Source: Rossellomorea marisflavi
Lineage (GTDB): Bacteria > Bacillota > Bacilli > Bacillales > Bacillaceae_B
Direction: 5' to 3'
DNA length: 64,000 nt
NCBI RefSeq assembly: GCF_001274775.1
Contig: NZ_LGUE01000001.1
Location: forward strand, 1,705,443-1,769,442
Part shown: piece by piece, positions 32,497-41,642 of the stretch
Layout of the letters: each line of letters starts with the position of its first letter
Numbering within the stretch: the stretch's first letter is position 1
The notes under the pieces: model-generated
The model's input: the letters and a program-made list of their open reading frames with translations, nothing else
Databases searched by the model: none
Told to the model about the DNA's origin: nothing
Made by a program: the position numbers and the translations under genes

Positions 32497-32530
32497 TAAA
32501 AATGACGATCTCTACAGATCGTCATTTTTA
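32497..32530. terminator. Bidirectional terminator next to the FbpA-like gene
   Basis: TAAAAATGACGATCT (32497-32511) / AGATCGTCATTTTTA (32516-32530), perfect 15-bp stem; it overlaps the stop codon of the minus-strand gene. Confidence 0.9.
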
Positions 32531-32710
32531 TTTCCTCCTAATATCAGGAGCCACATAGAAGTCTAGATACACTTCCTGAAGCTCTCCCATTGGTAATTCA
32601 TACAGCTGTTTATCTTTATATTTATAAACTCCGATTCGTAAGAGCTGTTGAATGTAGAAATCTTTTTTTGAATTTTTGATTGTACTCAGTTCATTTTCTT
32701 GGTGTAACAT
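32528..32710 (-). CDS. FbpA-like (Fur-regulated basic protein) small protein
   Basis: 60 aa from ATG 32710 behind GGAGGGG. The part IQQLLRIGVYKYKDKQLYELPMGELQEVY (split: LLRIGVYK, KQLYELPMGEL) resembles the FbpA family, whose B. subtilis members act with the small RNA FsrA in iron sparing. I find no clear Fur box upstream, and this copy is less basic than the name implies, so regulation is uncertain. Confidence 0.62.
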   Translation of the reverse strand: MLHQENELSTIKNSKKDFYIQQLLRIGVYKYKDKQLYELPMGELQEVYLDFYVAPDIRRK

Positions 32711-32849
32711 TTTCAACCCCTCCAATTGAGGTGTATACCCCAATTATGGAAGGTTTCAAACCAGGCAATATGGGTTGGTGCAGTAAAATATCCTTTCATC
32801 TTTCCGAACTTATTAGAGGTTGATTTTCCACTGGGTGAAAAGATTCACC

Positions 32850-33194
32850 CTACCCCATTTCACAGGCTACCAGCCCGTATTGGATTCCCGGATCAAGATC
32901 CAGTATCATCCTGAATAGCCTTTCTACATCTTCCCCTTTTCTCCTATGGGCGTAATGACCCGACAGCACCTGGATCATTTCATAAGGATAGAGCAGGCAC
33001 GTGTGGCTTCCCCAATCCGTTTGTCTTCCCACCAACTCTTTTTTGTAAATACCATCCAGGATCTTATAGAAAAGATCGGATCCATCAGGAAGGAACGGAC
33101 TGATCCTTTTCGGATAATTATGATTCCAATCACCGCCTTCATACTGAAAAGCGGGATCTTCCAGGTCTCCAATGAATACTTCGACTTCAGCCAT
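32850..33194 (-). CDS. Hypothetical protein
   Basis: 114 aa from ATG 33194 behind CAAGGAGGCGATTGT, a strong RBS; the frame is open seven codons further upstream but without RBS. Opens MAEVEVFIGDLEDPAF; acidic, soluble, with a central VGRQTDWGSHTCLLYPYEMI and C-terminal DPGIQYGLVACEMG. No family recognised. It is bracketed by two different intergenic repeat elements. Confidence 0.7.
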   Translation of the reverse strand: MAEVEVFIGDLEDPAFQYEGGDWNHNYPKRISPFLPDGSDLFYKILDGIYKKELVGRQTDWGSHTCLLYPYEMIQVLSGHYAHRRKGEDVERLFRMILDLDPGIQYGLVACEMG

Positions 33195-33272
33195 ACAATC
33201 GCCTCCTTGATTCATTTTATAAAGGAGGACTTGGTTTTAGAACAAAAATCCAGGTCGGTCTATGCATGATGA

Positions 33273-33520
33273 TAGGGAATAAGAGGCTGGGACAAGAGTG
33301 TTTTAGTCATAGTAAAACCCGAACGATCTTGCCTGAGATCGTTCGGGTTTTTGATTTGGTTCATGTCCATTACGATTTACTTGTTCCTAGCGGTTGATTG
33401 GAGTGCAAGACGAAGACTCCAGCGGGAAGAGTGGCTCCCCGCAGGCTTGCCGAGGAGGCTCACGGGCTACCCGCGGAAAGCGAAGTCTTGCACGGAAATC
33501 ATGAGCGGTGTAAAGAAGCC
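33273..33520. repeat. Dispersed intergenic repeat, copy A (complete)
   Basis: Starts GAGGCTGGGACAAGAG, then TTTTAGTCATAGTAAAACCCG with a terminator hairpin, then GGTTGATTGGAGTGCAAGACGAAGACTCC, a CCCCGCAGGCTTGCCGAGGAGGCTC core and CCGCGGAAAGCGAAGTCTTGCAC; GTGCAAGAC near 33402 pairs with GTCTTGCAC near 33485. Other copies lie at 45990-46180 (degenerate) and 63928-64000 (cut by the window edge). This sequence type is widespread between genes of Bacillus relatives. Confidence 0.8.
33314..33352. terminator. Terminator module inside repeat copy A
   Basis: AAAACCCGAACGATCT (33314-33329) / AGATCGTTCGGGTTTT (33336-33351). Confidence 0.82.
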
Positions 33521-33566
33521 ATACTGATATTGTTAATCATGACCTTTTTTGTTTTGTGCCAATCTC

Positions 33567-34979
33567 TTATAGGTATTTTCTCTGTACGCTCCGACCATCA
33601 TAGGTGAACTGCATATTCCTTCCTTCCACCCGGGTTTCCATATGGACCGGTCTTCCCCAAAGCTGATGAAGATAGGGAAGGACTTTCTCCAGATATTTAA
33701 TATCGAGTTCCACTTCCTCAAACCAGTGCTTCAGGTACAGCTCGCCGCTCTTCATATAATCTCCGTCATCGACGGTGATGTATGGGAATCCACCGTTCAC
33801 CCTCATCCCGACAAGCTGATCCCTTACATGGGTCCACTCTTTGTCTACGATCTTGTAGTCCTTACCCTGCTTTTGGAACAGATACATATCCTCCCTTGTC
33901 ACGAGGTCTTTCGTAAGGTAATTCCTCAGGAATGAGATGTCGGATTCGATCTCCCTCACCTCGAACATTTTCTCCCTTCCCGAGTTTTCCTTCACGCCCC
34001 GCTTCTTCATCTCCTCTGTCGGATGATCATAGCGGTCCTCGATATCTTCAAAGATCTTTAAGCCGAGGTAATAAGGGTTGATCTGAGTCCGTGACGGCTG
34101 GACGACCCCTGCATTCAACTTGGCAAACTCGATGGATTCACCCGATGTGAGGTCCATTTCCCTGATAATGCGCTGATGCCAATAGGAAGCCCAGCCCTCA
34201 TTCATGATTTTCGTTTCCAGCTGTGGCCAGAAGTAGAGCATCTCCTCCCTCATCATCGTCAAGATGTCACGCTGCCAATCGGTAAGCTCACGGCTGTACT
34301 GTTCGATGAAGAGCAGGATATCCTTTTCGGGTTGAGGCGGGAATTTCTTTTTCACCCTTTTCGTCTGGATCTTTTTTGGCTTTTCATCCAGGGACCAAAG
34401 ATCATCGTAAGGTGTGACAGGGGCCGATTCTTCCTCTACCCATTCCACATCATCCATCGTCCATGAAAGATTTGGCCGCATGAGGGAAGGATCGATATGT
34501 TCATCCACTGCAAGCACTGCATCAAGGAAGTTCTCGACCTCCTGCTTCCCGTGTTCGATTTCATACTGTCTCACGCGCTCCGCCGTCGCCGACATGCTCT
34601 CGACCATATCCCGCTTCGTGTTTCGGAACCTCACATTGTTCTTGAAGAAATCACAGTGTGCCAAGACATGAGCCACAATCAATTTATTCTGTATCAAAGC
34701 ATTCGAATCGAGCAGGAAGGCATAGCATGGATCCGAATTGATGACTAACTCATAGATTTTGCTCAGCCCCAGATCATACTGAAGCTTCATTTTATGGAAC
34801 TGCTTGCCGAAGCTCCAATGGGAGAAACGGGTCGGCATCCCGTAAGCACCGAATGTATAAATGATGTCGGCAGGACAAATTTCGTATCTCATAGGGTAAA
34901 AGTCCAATCCAAATCCAGAAGCAATCTCGGTAATTTCAGCGATTGCATACTGCAACTGTCGCTGTTCCTCTAAATTCAT
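33567..34979 (-). CDS. spoVR: SpoVR, spore cortex-related protein
   Basis: 470 aa from ATG 34979 (GGGGG RBS); B. subtilis SpoVR is about 468. Characteristic regions: [20 protein letters not shown] near the N-terminus, [24 protein letters not shown], the [10 protein letters not shown] histidine-rich block and a C-terminal HMETRVEGR. SpoVR is required for normal spore cortex formation and is sigma-E dependent in B. subtilis; its biochemical activity is unknown. A sigma-E-type -10 lies upstream at 35010-35017. Confidence 0.95.
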   Translation of the reverse strand: MNLEEQRQLQYAIAEITEIASGFGLDFYPMRYEICPADIIYTFGAYGMPTRFSHWSFGKQFHKMKLQYDLGLSKIYELVINSDPCYAFLLDSNALIQNKLIVAHVLAHCDFFKNNVRFRNTKRDMVESMSATAERVRQYEIEHGKQEVENFLDAVLAVDEHIDPSLMRPNLSWTMDDVEWVEEESAPVTPYDDLWSLDEKPKKIQTKRVKKKFPPQPEKDILLFIEQYSRELTDWQRDILTMMREEMLYFWPQLETKIMNEGWASYWHQRIIREMDLTSGESIEFAKLNAGVVQPSRTQINPYYLGLKIFEDIEDRYDHPTEEMKKRGVKENSGREKMFEVREIESDISFLRNYLTKDLVTREDMYLFQKQGKDYKIVDKEWTHVRDQLVGMRVNGGFPYITVDDGDYMKSGELYLKHWFEEVELDIKYLEKVLPYLHQLWGRPVHMETRVEGRNMQFTYDGRSVQRKYL

Positions 34980-35009
34980 CGCCATCCCCCTTAATATCAC
35001 TCTTATCTA

Positions 35010-35037
35010 ACTGTATGATAAGGTCGGCCATTTGATG
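35010..35037 (-). promoter_or_regulatory. Possible sigma-E promoter of spoVR
   Basis: Minus strand CATACAGT (35017-35010) differs from the sigma-E -10 CATACAAT at one base; ATCAAAT about 12 bp upstream is a weak -35. Supported mainly by the known regulation of spoVR. Confidence 0.42.
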
Positions 35038-35071
35038 AAAGGAACTGGGAGCAATTGACCTCTGACAGACG

Positions 35072-35102
35072 AAAAAACCACGTGCCGACACGACACGTGG
35101 TT
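35072..35102 (-). terminator. Terminator of the MFS gene
   Basis: AACCACGTG (35076-35084) / CACGTGGTT (35094-35102) followed by T tract on the minus strand. Confidence 0.82.
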
Positions 35103-35107
35103 GACGC

Positions 35108-36286
35108 TTATTCATTCTTCAAGAATACCATCATCGGAATGATTGAAAGAGCAAGAAGGATGCCTGAGACGGTGAAGACCGCCGGGATCGACCAGCTCTC
35201 CACGAGTAAACCAGCACCTGCGGAAGAAAGGCCGAACAGCAAGGTCGTCAACGTTCCCTGGGCTGCATAGATTTTGCCCAGTTCATCAGGTGGTGCACTC
35301 TCCTGAAGATACGTCTGGAGTATGATCGTTTTCAGCTGATCGAATAAACCGAACAACAGAGAAAGGACGAGGGCCAAAACGGCCAGTTCATTCCAAGCGA
35401 AGAAAAGGGTGATGACCGATGTCATTATGATGGTCAGTGGAAGAATCGACGCCCGCTTTCTACTGAACAGCCCGTGATAGCGGAAGATGACGATGGATGC
35501 TAGTAGCAGGCCGATAAAGAAGGCGCTGTTGATGAATCCCCACCATTCTTCCCCCTTACCAAGCTGACGATCGACATACAGGTAGAGAACAGCCGCAATC
35601 CAAACGGTGGCGGCGACGGACTCAAGGGCGTACACACAAAACACTGATACAAGACCTTTTTTCTCTTTCACCAGGACCCAGCCTTCACCGAGCTGCGCCC
35701 ACCATGATTTTCGTTCTTCCAGGTTGGTCCTCAGGGCTGCAGGGAGCCGGAACATATAGACCGTACTGACAAGGAACAGAATGAACACGGTGACAAAGAG
35801 ATAATCAACCCCGATAAGCGAGAGCAACACTCCCCCAAGGGCCCAGCTCGAGAACTGGATGATCTGATCGACGGTGGATAAAAAACCGTTTGCCCCCATC
35901 AGTTCTTCCCTTTTGACTAGATAGGGGACGAAGGCATTCCGCGCCGGGAGCGCCCATCCATCCAGAAAAGCGATTCCCGCCCCCAGCAAGAGCAGCGGCC
36001 AAACGGAAGAACTTTGCAGGGCGAACAGAACAGTGAACAACAATGCTGTCTTCCCTGCCTGCGACCAGGCAAGAAGTGTCCTGAGCGTGGCCCTGTTCAT
36101 AAGGAGCGGAGCCACCACTGAACTGACGAAACGTGAAAAGGTGATGATCAGTGGAACAGCCGTCATATATACGGCCGAACCCGTCATGGTATAGACGGCC
36201 GAAATCAGTCCCACAATATATAAGACGTCGCCAAGATTGGCCAACGCCTGACCGAACCAGAGATGTCGAAATGCGATGGATTTCAT
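35108..36286 (-). CDS. MFS transporter (efflux type)
   Basis: 392 aa with about 12 hydrophobic helices. Opens with FRHLWFGQALANLGDVLYIVG, the helix 1 pattern of the MFS_3/enterobactin-exporter-like group (Bacillus YfiS/YkuC-like relatives); helix 4-5 region contains FLDGWALPARNAFVPYLV. No substrate signature. Monocistronic with terminator. Likely export of a drug or metabolite; the substrate is unknown. Confidence 0.82.
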   Translation of the reverse strand: MKSIAFRHLWFGQALANLGDVLYIVGLISAVYTMTGSAVYMTAVPLIITFSRFVSSVVAPLLMNRATLRTLLAWSQAGKTALLFTVLFALQSSSVWPLLLLGAGIAFLDGWALPARNAFVPYLVKREELMGANGFLSTVDQIIQFSSWALGGVLLSLIGVDYLFVTVFILFLVSTVYMFRLPAALRTNLEERKSWWAQLGEGWVLVKEKKGLVSVFCVYALESVAATVWIAAVLYLYVDRQLGKGEEWWGFINSAFFIGLLLASIVIFRYHGLFSRKRASILPLTIIMTSVITLFFAWNELAVLALVLSLLFGLFDQLKTIILQTYLQESAPPDELGKIYAAQGTLTTLLFGLSSAGAGLLVESWSIPAVFTVSGILLALSIIPMMVFLKNE

Positions 36287-36441
36287 CTTTTTTTCCTCCC
36301 ATTATTCAATTTTCAGGCTAGAAAAAAAGCTGAACTCACATCGGATTGCCAATCTCCCTTCTTTTATCGATACCAACCATTATATCAGACATTCTATTCT
36401 CCATGCAGGATTTTTTTTCCTGATTGACTATTTGGAGACAC

Positions 36442-36465
36442 AAAAAAACCTCCCGAAATGGGAGG
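36442..36465 (-). terminator. Terminator of the DUF3889 gene
   Basis: CCTCCC (36449-36454) / GGGAGG (36460-36465) followed by seven T on the minus strand. Confidence 0.8.
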
Positions 36466-36469
36466 AATT

Positions 36470-36769
36470 TCATTCATGGACCGTGATGTTTAGTGTTTTC
36501 TCATTCGCAAGGTCATGTACGATGATGATCAGTACCCTTTTGTCCCTGTTATTTTCCTGTACGGTGAACTCGAATGTATCGGAGACCTTTTCATTCGTCA
36601 GCTGCTTCCTGCCCAAGTAAAGATAATCTTTGACGGACTGACCCGGGTAGTCTTCTTTGACGACGACGGTTGCGATCCTGCCGAATTTTTTATAATCCAC
36701 TTCTGTTGCATTCGCTACGCTCGGAAGCAGAAGAGACAGAAGGCATAGGATGAGAAAGGGCTTCTTCAT
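36470..36769 (-). CDS. YhdC-like secreted DUF3889 protein
   Basis: 99 aa from ATG 36769 behind GAGGTG (a GTG three codons earlier is part of that RBS). Signal peptide MKKPFLILCLLSLLLPSVANA with cleavage after ANA, then a short domain with RIATVVVKEDYPGQSVKDYLY (KEDYPG and DYLYLGR are diagnostic) as in DUF3889 proteins YqzG/YhdC. Exported, probably to the wall or medium; function unknown. It neighbours yhdB and yhdA homologues as in B. subtilis. Confidence 0.78.
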   Translation of the reverse strand: MKKPFLILCLLSLLLPSVANATEVDYKKFGRIATVVVKEDYPGQSVKDYLYLGRKQLTNEKVSDTFEFTVQENNRDKRVLIIIVHDLANEKTLNITVHE

Positions 36770-36935
36770 GTGTTTCACCTCTTGTTCCTTTTCCCTTTAG
36801 AATGAGGGTAGGAAGGCATCTTTATTCACCCAATATAAGGAGAACCAGAAGAATCCACAGTGCCAAGTTTTGCTGAGGAAGTTCCTTGCATCTCTCCATA
36901 CACTAACAGTACCCCTTCAGAAGGAGGGAACCGGA

Positions 36936-37190
36936 GTGGATAAAGTGGACTACGACAGGGCGTTGTACTACACTCATCGATCGGAATGGGATAACCTCCT
37001 GATCTTGATGGTGAGGACGAAGGATGATCTTCTCTCAAAGAGGATTGAACATTTCCTGCATGCTTATCACTTTTCGCACGACTATACGGTTGTCGAACGC
37101 AACCTGTATACGCTTTTACGCTATATCGAACATGCCAACATCACCTACAGTGAAGAGCAACCACTCGAAGTCGATGTTGTCAAAATGTAA
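36936..37190 (+). CDS. yhdB: YhdB family protein
   Basis: 84 aa from a GTG at 36936 preceded by AAGGAGG at eight bases; the longer open frame from 36870 lacks an RBS. The core DYDRALYYTHRSEWDNLLIL and LSKRIEHFLHAYHFS matches Bacillus YhdB as I remember it. Helical, soluble, function unknown. Lies between yhdC and yhdA homologues, the same neighbourhood as in B. subtilis. Confidence 0.82.
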   Translation: MDKVDYDRALYYTHRSEWDNLLILMVRTKDDLLSKRIEHFLHAYHFSHDYTVVERNLYTLLRYIEHANITYSEEQPLEVDVVKM

Positions 37191-37203
37191 ATAAGGGAAT
37201 TCC

Positions 37204-37236
37204 ACCGGCCGGCCTGACACTACGGGCCGGTTTTTT
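37204..37236 (+). terminator. Terminator of yhdB
   Basis: ACCGGCC (37204-37210) / GGCCGGT (37225-37231) followed by six T. Confidence 0.85.
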
Positions 37237-37238
37237 CT

Positions 37239-37787
37239 TTAAGGCTGAATGAGCTTCTCCCGGATGGATACATGAGCCTCTGCGTAAACCATCAGTTCCT
37301 TCATCATGTCTTTCACCAATACTTCAGGATCTGGTAACAGCGTATCCTTTTCCCGGTCAAAACAGTGAGGATCCAGAACCAGTTGCTTCGGAATAACGTT
37401 GGCATACACGCCCCTGCTCACGGTTCGGAGATTCGTCAAACAGTTGATCCCCCCCTTCCCACCACCTGCACATGCGATGATGGCGACGGGCTTATGGGCG
37501 AATTGGTCGCTACCCAAGTAGTCCATGGCGTTTTTGAGGGCACCGCTCATTCCGCTGTGATATTCGGGGGAGCAAAGGATGACAGCATCCGCCTCCTGGA
37601 CCTTCTGCTTCAACGACTGTATCACTTTAAGCTCGGATTGTTCTCGTTCCCCTGTGTATAGAGGGATGGTCCCTTCACTGAGGTCGATCATGCTACAACC
37701 GTATTGTTTTGCTATGTAACGGGCTACGATGCCTGTCCTTCCCTGTTTCCGGGGTGTTCCGTTGATGACGGTGATATTCAAGTTCAT
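37239..37787 (-). CDS. azr: YhdA-like FMN-dependent NADPH azoreductase
   Basis: 182 aa flavodoxin-like fold: VINGTPRKQGRTG (FMN phosphate loop), CSPEYHSGMSGALKNAMDYL (flavin loop, PEYH...G..KNA) and ACAGGGKGGINCLTNLR. Matches B. subtilis YhdA/AzoR1, which reduces azo dyes and quinones with NADPH. Start overlaps the response-regulator stop by 4 bp, making it the third gene of a yhcY-yhcZ-yhdA unit. This links flavin-based reduction to the two-component system's signal. Confidence 0.88.
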   Translation of the reverse strand: MNLNITVINGTPRKQGRTGIVARYIAKQYGCSMIDLSEGTIPLYTGEREQSELKVIQSLKQKVQEADAVILCSPEYHSGMSGALKNAMDYLGSDQFAHKPVAIIACAGGGKGGINCLTNLRTVSRGVYANVIPKQLVLDPHCFDREKDTLLPDPEVLVKDMMKELMVYAEAHVSIREKLIQP

Positions 37788-38425
37788 TCATCCTTCCATG
37801 CAAGCTGATTTTTAACGGCGTAGAGGGCTGCCTGCGTCCTGTCTGTCACCTCAAGCTTAGAGAAGATATTGGAGATATGGGTCTTCACCGTCTTCTCTGT
37901 GATATAAAGGCTCGAGGCGATATCTTTATTGCTCTTCCCTTTGGTCAGTTCCTTGAGCACCTCTGATTCCCTTCGTGTGAGCTCATGGATTTTATTGGGC
38001 GGTTCTTTTTTGGTGATCCTGGTCAGAAGATGATTTGTCGCCTTAGGGTGAAGGGAATTTTCACCGGATAAGAGCTTCCTGATGCTTTTCACCAGTTCAT
38101 CAGGCTCAATATCCTTGAGTTGATATCCTCCTGCTCCTGCTTCGATGGCGGGAACAACCTGATCCTGATCTGAGAAGCTCGTGAGCATCATGATCTGGAT
38201 TCCAGGATGGACAGCCTTGATTCTTCTAGTTGCTTCGATTCCATCCATCTCCGGCATCATAAGATCCATGAGGATGATATCTGGATCAAGGGCTGATGCC
38301 ATTTCAACAGCTTCCTTCCCGTTTTTCGCTTCTCCGATGATGTCCATATCCTTCTGCGTTTTCAAGAAGAAGGCAAGCCCCCTCCTGACAACGTGGTGAT
38401 CGTCAACAATCAATATCTTGATCAA
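37784..38425 (-). CDS. yhcZ: YhcZ-type NarL/FixJ response regulator
   Basis: 213 aa. Receiver domain with phosphoacceptor Asp in PDIILMDLMMPEMDG (about residue 54), DD pair at 8-9, Lys in LKDIEP; C-terminal LuxR-type HTH: LTRRESEVLKELTKGKSNKDIA and TVKTHISNIFSKL. Partner of the adjacent YhcY-type kinase, 13 bp away. Position upstream of yhdA is as in B. subtilis. Confidence 0.92.
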   Translation of the reverse strand: MIKILIVDDHHVVRRGLAFFLKTQKDMDIIGEAKNGKEAVEMASALDPDIILMDLMMPEMDGIEATRRIKAVHPGIQIMMLTSFSDQDQVVPAIEAGAGGYQLKDIEPDELVKSIRKLLSGENSLHPKATNHLLTRITKKEPPNKIHELTRRESEVLKELTKGKSNKDIASSLYITEKTVKTHISNIFSKLEVTDRTQAALYAVKNQLAWKDE

Positions 38426-38438
38426 TCCCTTCTACCTC

Positions 38439-39548
38439 CTAACATGGTATCTTCACGGAGAGGACCGTACCCTTTCCGAGTTCTGAATCGATGGTGAGGC
38501 TGCCCCCGACCGCCTTGATCCGCTCCTTCATTCCCTGAAGGCCCACGGACGGCAGGGAATTGGTTGGATCGTAATGGAAACCATAGCCACAATCCTCGAT
38601 GATCAGCTCCACAAGTTCTGGCCTTCTCGTCAACCGGTATCGCACTGACTGGACACCTGCATGCTTCTTGCAATTATTCAGTGCTTCCTGGCTTACCCTC
38701 CAAAGCGCTTCTTCATATTTGGAGTCCAAACATGCCAGACCCTGAATCTCCGCATCTAATTTCAGCCCGAGCATATCCGCATAGCCCCTGACCGCCTGGA
38801 CAAGTCCATTCTCAAGTCCATGAGGCTTCAATTGCCAGATCAATGCCCTCATTTCTGACAAAGCTTCCTGCGCCATGCCCTGGATCGTCTGGAACGTATC
38901 CTTGATATCCTGATCATTCGTCATAGCCGACCCTCCCCTTGCCGTCAATGTGAGGGAAAAGAGGAGCTGGTTCACGGAATCATGGAGGTCCCTTGCCAAA
39001 CGGTTCCTTTCGCCGATCAGGGCAAGTTCCTGCTCTTTCTTTGTCAACGTGATCCTCTTGATCGCGGAACCGATTTGGAAAGCGACCGACTCCAATAGAG
39101 CAAGCTCCTCATGGGAGTAATGGGTCTTATGCGGTGCTGCCATATTCAATAAACCAAACGATTCCTGCCCGGACTGAAGGGGAACCGTTGCATGATAGAG
39201 GATATCGTTTGTCGCATTGGGATCTTCTTCGATTGCTTTTTCTATTCGCAGGCATTCAATGATATTCGTCGCCTTGGTAAGCTTCCCTTTGATAAACCGG
39301 TTGACGCACCAGCACCCGCCTTCTTTCATACGTTCACAGCCCCGCTCTGTCAAAGATGCGGGAAGGTTCTGATAAGAGACCATCTCATGTTTCCCTTGAT
39401 CATCAATGAAAAAGATCCATCCGCTCGTGAATACCGTCCCGTTGATCAACTTATTCAACGCCTCGCTCATCATGGACTCCATCTCAGTCTCGGTGTTCAA
39501 TAATTCGGCAATTTCTTTTAAAAGTTCGATGTTTGATCCTTCGTTCAT
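38439..39548 (-). CDS. yhcY: YhcY-type sensor histidine kinase with Cys-rich GAF domain
   Basis: 369 aa, cytosolic. GAF domain (about 20-165), then HisKA_3 with ARDLHDSVNQLLFSLTL (phosphorylated His in DLHD) and an HATPase with NNCKKHA, EDCGYGFH and GLQGMKERI. The GAF domain holds four cysteines, Cys71, Cys79, Cys81 and Cys99 (C-X7-C-X1-C-X17-C). This resembles the cysteine set of S. aureus AirS, reported to bind a redox-sensitive Fe-S cluster. It is likely a redox/oxygen sensor controlling YhcZ and the coupled azoreductase. Confidence 0.88.
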   Translation of the reverse strand: MNEGSNIELLKEIAELLNTETEMESMMSEALNKLINGTVFTSGWIFFIDDQGKHEMVSYQNLPASLTERGCERMKEGGCWCVNRFIKGKLTKATNIIECLRIEKAIEEDPNATNDILYHATVPLQSGQESFGLLNMAAPHKTHYSHEELALLESVAFQIGSAIKRITLTKKEQELALIGERNRLARDLHDSVNQLLFSLTLTARGGSAMTNDQDIKDTFQTIQGMAQEALSEMRALIWQLKPHGLENGLVQAVRGYADMLGLKLDAEIQGLACLDSKYEEALWRVSQEALNNCKKHAGVQSVRYRLTRRPELVELIIEDCGYGFHYDPTNSLPSVGLQGMKERIKAVGGSLTIDSELGKGTVLSVKIPC

Positions 39549-39648
39549 CGTATTCGTCCTTTCTTCTCCTCTCTAGTATAACTCCTTTCAGCTCACTAGC
39601 ATTCGCTGAAGGTCCCATGCCCGCTACGACTTTTGTCTGACTTTCCAC

Positions 39649-39677
39649 AAAAAAAGAAGGAAGGCATCAAGCCTTCC
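39649..39677 (-). terminator. Terminator of pgcA
   Basis: GGAAGGC (39659-39665) / GCCTTCC (39671-39677) with a seven-base T tract on the minus strand; the hairpin includes the last codons of pgcA. Confidence 0.8.
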
Positions 39678-41418
39678 CTGCTTCCGCTTGCATCTTCCCT
39701 TCGACTTTCACCATGAAGTCTTCCTGGGTGACATGCAGCAATTCGTCGCTCTCCTGCTTGGTCGCACCGACCACGCTGAAATAAAACTTGATTTTCGGTT
39801 CGGTCCCCGATGGACGGAGGCATACCCATGATCCATTATCCAAGAAATACTTCAACACATTTGAAGAAGGAAGATCGATGGTTTCTTTTTCACCTGTCAG
39901 GAGATTGGTCCTCTCACCGCTTGCATAGTCTTCAGCAATGACAACTTTCCTTCCCGCAATTTCCTTAAGGGGATCAGCACGGAAATCCTTCAGGATGCCC
40001 TGGATCTGTTCGGCTCCCTCTTTCCCTTTGAGGGTCATGCTTTGCAGTCCCTCCTGGTAATATCCGTGACGCTCATACAGTTCATTCAGTACATCTTGGA
40101 GCGTTTTCCCCTGCGCCTTGTAGTAGGCCGCTGCTTCCGCTGCCATGAGGACGGCCTGGATGGCATCTTTATCGCGGGCAAAATCACCGATCAGATACCC
40201 GTAGCTTTCTTCATATCCGAAGAGGAAGGTATGTTCACCTGATTGTTCGTAAGCTTTGATCTTTTCGCCGATGAACTTGAAACCTGTCAAGACATCCTCG
40301 ACAGAAGCTCCGTAGTGCTCGGCTACCTTCCGCCCAAGTTCGGACGTTACGATCGTTTTGAATACCCTTCCGTTCACCGGGAGCTGATTCTTCTCCTGCT
40401 TCCTTGCCAGTACATAGTCCATCAGGATCGCGCCAGTCTGATTACCCGTAAGGAGGATATATTCCCCGCCTCCGCCTTTCACTGCGACTCCCAAGCGATC
40501 AGCATCCGGGTCGGTGGCGATCAGGATATCGGCATCGATCTCCTTCCCTAAACGGATGGCATATTCGAACGCTTTCCTTTCTTCCGGATTAGGCGAAGCA
40601 ACCGTCGTAAATTCCGGATCAGGAACAGCCTGCTCCTTTACGATATGGACATGCTGGTAGCCTAGAGCCTTAAGGCCGCGTTCTGCCATTTTCAGACCGG
40701 TTCCATGAAGGGGGGTAAAGACGATCTTGAGATCTACTTCCGTAGCGATCTGTGGTTTTTCCGAAATCGTGAGAAGATGCTCAAGGTAAGATTGATCAAT
40801 TTCATCCCCGATCATCTTGATCAGCCCTTTTTGCTTCAATTCTTCTTCAGGAAGCACCTTGATCACCAGCTCATCCTCTACTTCATTGACCCTTCTGATC
40901 ACTTCATCTGCTTCAAGAGGTGGAAGCTGGGCCCCGTCTTCGCCATATACTTTGTAGCCATTATATTCAGGGGGATTGTGACTCGCCGTGACGACGATTC
41001 CCGAGAAAGCATTCAGCGTCCTGAGGGCAAAAGACAACTCCGGTGTCGGAGCCAATTCATCGAACACATATGTCTGGATCCCGTGAGTCGCCAAGGTCTT
41101 GGCAGACTCCATGGCGAATTCAGGTGACTTATGCCGTGAATCATAGGCGATCACCACACCGCGCTGCTTCGCTTCCTCTCCTTGATCTTCTATGTAACGG
41201 GCAAGTCCTTCAGATGCTTTCCTGACGGTGTAGACATTCATCCGGTTCGTTCCCGGGCCGATTTCCCCTCGCATGCCCCCTGTACCGAACTCAAGGTCTT
41301 TATAGAACGCGTCTTCAAGGGCCTTCTCATCATCATTGATCGAAAGAAGGGCATTCCCCATCTCTTCATCCAGTCCAGAGAATCCACTCCACTTTTCCCA
41401 TGCTGTTTTCCAACTCAT
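39667..41418 (-). CDS. pgcA: Phosphoglucomutase (alpha-phosphohexomutase family)
   Basis: 583 aa, as for B. subtilis PgcA (about 581). Catalytic serine loop [15 protein letters not shown] (about 143), metal loop [11 protein letters not shown], sugar-binding GYEESYGYL and phosphate-binding [13 protein letters not shown]. Interconverts glucose 6-phosphate and glucose 1-phosphate, feeding UDP-glucose for teichoic acid and glycolipid anchors. Monocistronic. Confidence 0.96.
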   Translation of the reverse strand: MSWKTAWEKWSGFSGLDEEMGNALLSINDDEKALEDAFYKDLEFGTGGMRGEIGPGTNRMNVYTVRKASEGLARYIEDQGEEAKQRGVVIAYDSRHKSPEFAMESAKTLATHGIQTYVFDELAPTPELSFALRTLNAFSGIVVTASHNPPEYNGYKVYGEDGAQLPPLEADEVIRRVNEVEDELVIKVLPEEELKQKGLIKMIGDEIDQSYLEHLLTISEKPQIATEVDLKIVFTPLHGTGLKMAERGLKALGYQHVHIVKEQAVPDPEFTTVASPNPEERKAFEYAIRLGKEIDADILIATDPDADRLGVAVKGGGGEYILLTGNQTGAILMDYVLARKQEKNQLPVNGRVFKTIVTSELGRKVAEHYGASVEDVLTGFKFIGEKIKAYEQSGEHTFLFGYEESYGYLIGDFARDKDAIQAVLMAAEAAAYYKAQGKTLQDVLNELYERHGYYQEGLQSMTLKGKEGAEQIQGILKDFRADPLKEIAGRKVVIAEDYASGERTNLLTGEKETIDLPSSNVLKYFLDNGSWVCLRPSGTEPKIKFYFSVVGATKQESDELLHVTQEDFMVKVEGKMQAEAGKA

Positions 41419-41603
41419 CTGAATCCCCTCCTAATAGGCTTTGTGTTTGTATTATTCTAGCCCTTCACCCGTAAATCCTCCTTAAATGGAGGAGTAGGGT
41501 TTGCTTTTCTATAGTAGCATACTTTCGGCCCGGTTCAGTGGGATATTTTTCAAAAAGTCTATGAGCTGATGCCTTTTTTATTATGATAAGATCCTACACG
41601 ATG

Positions 41604-41639
41604 AAAAAGACCCTGCCGGTTTCAGGGCAGGGTCTTTTT
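41604..41639. terminator. Terminator of yhcX
   Basis: AAAAAGACCCTGCC (41604-41617) / GGCAGGGTCTTTTT (41626-41639). Confidence 0.9.
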
Positions 41640-41642
41640 CAT

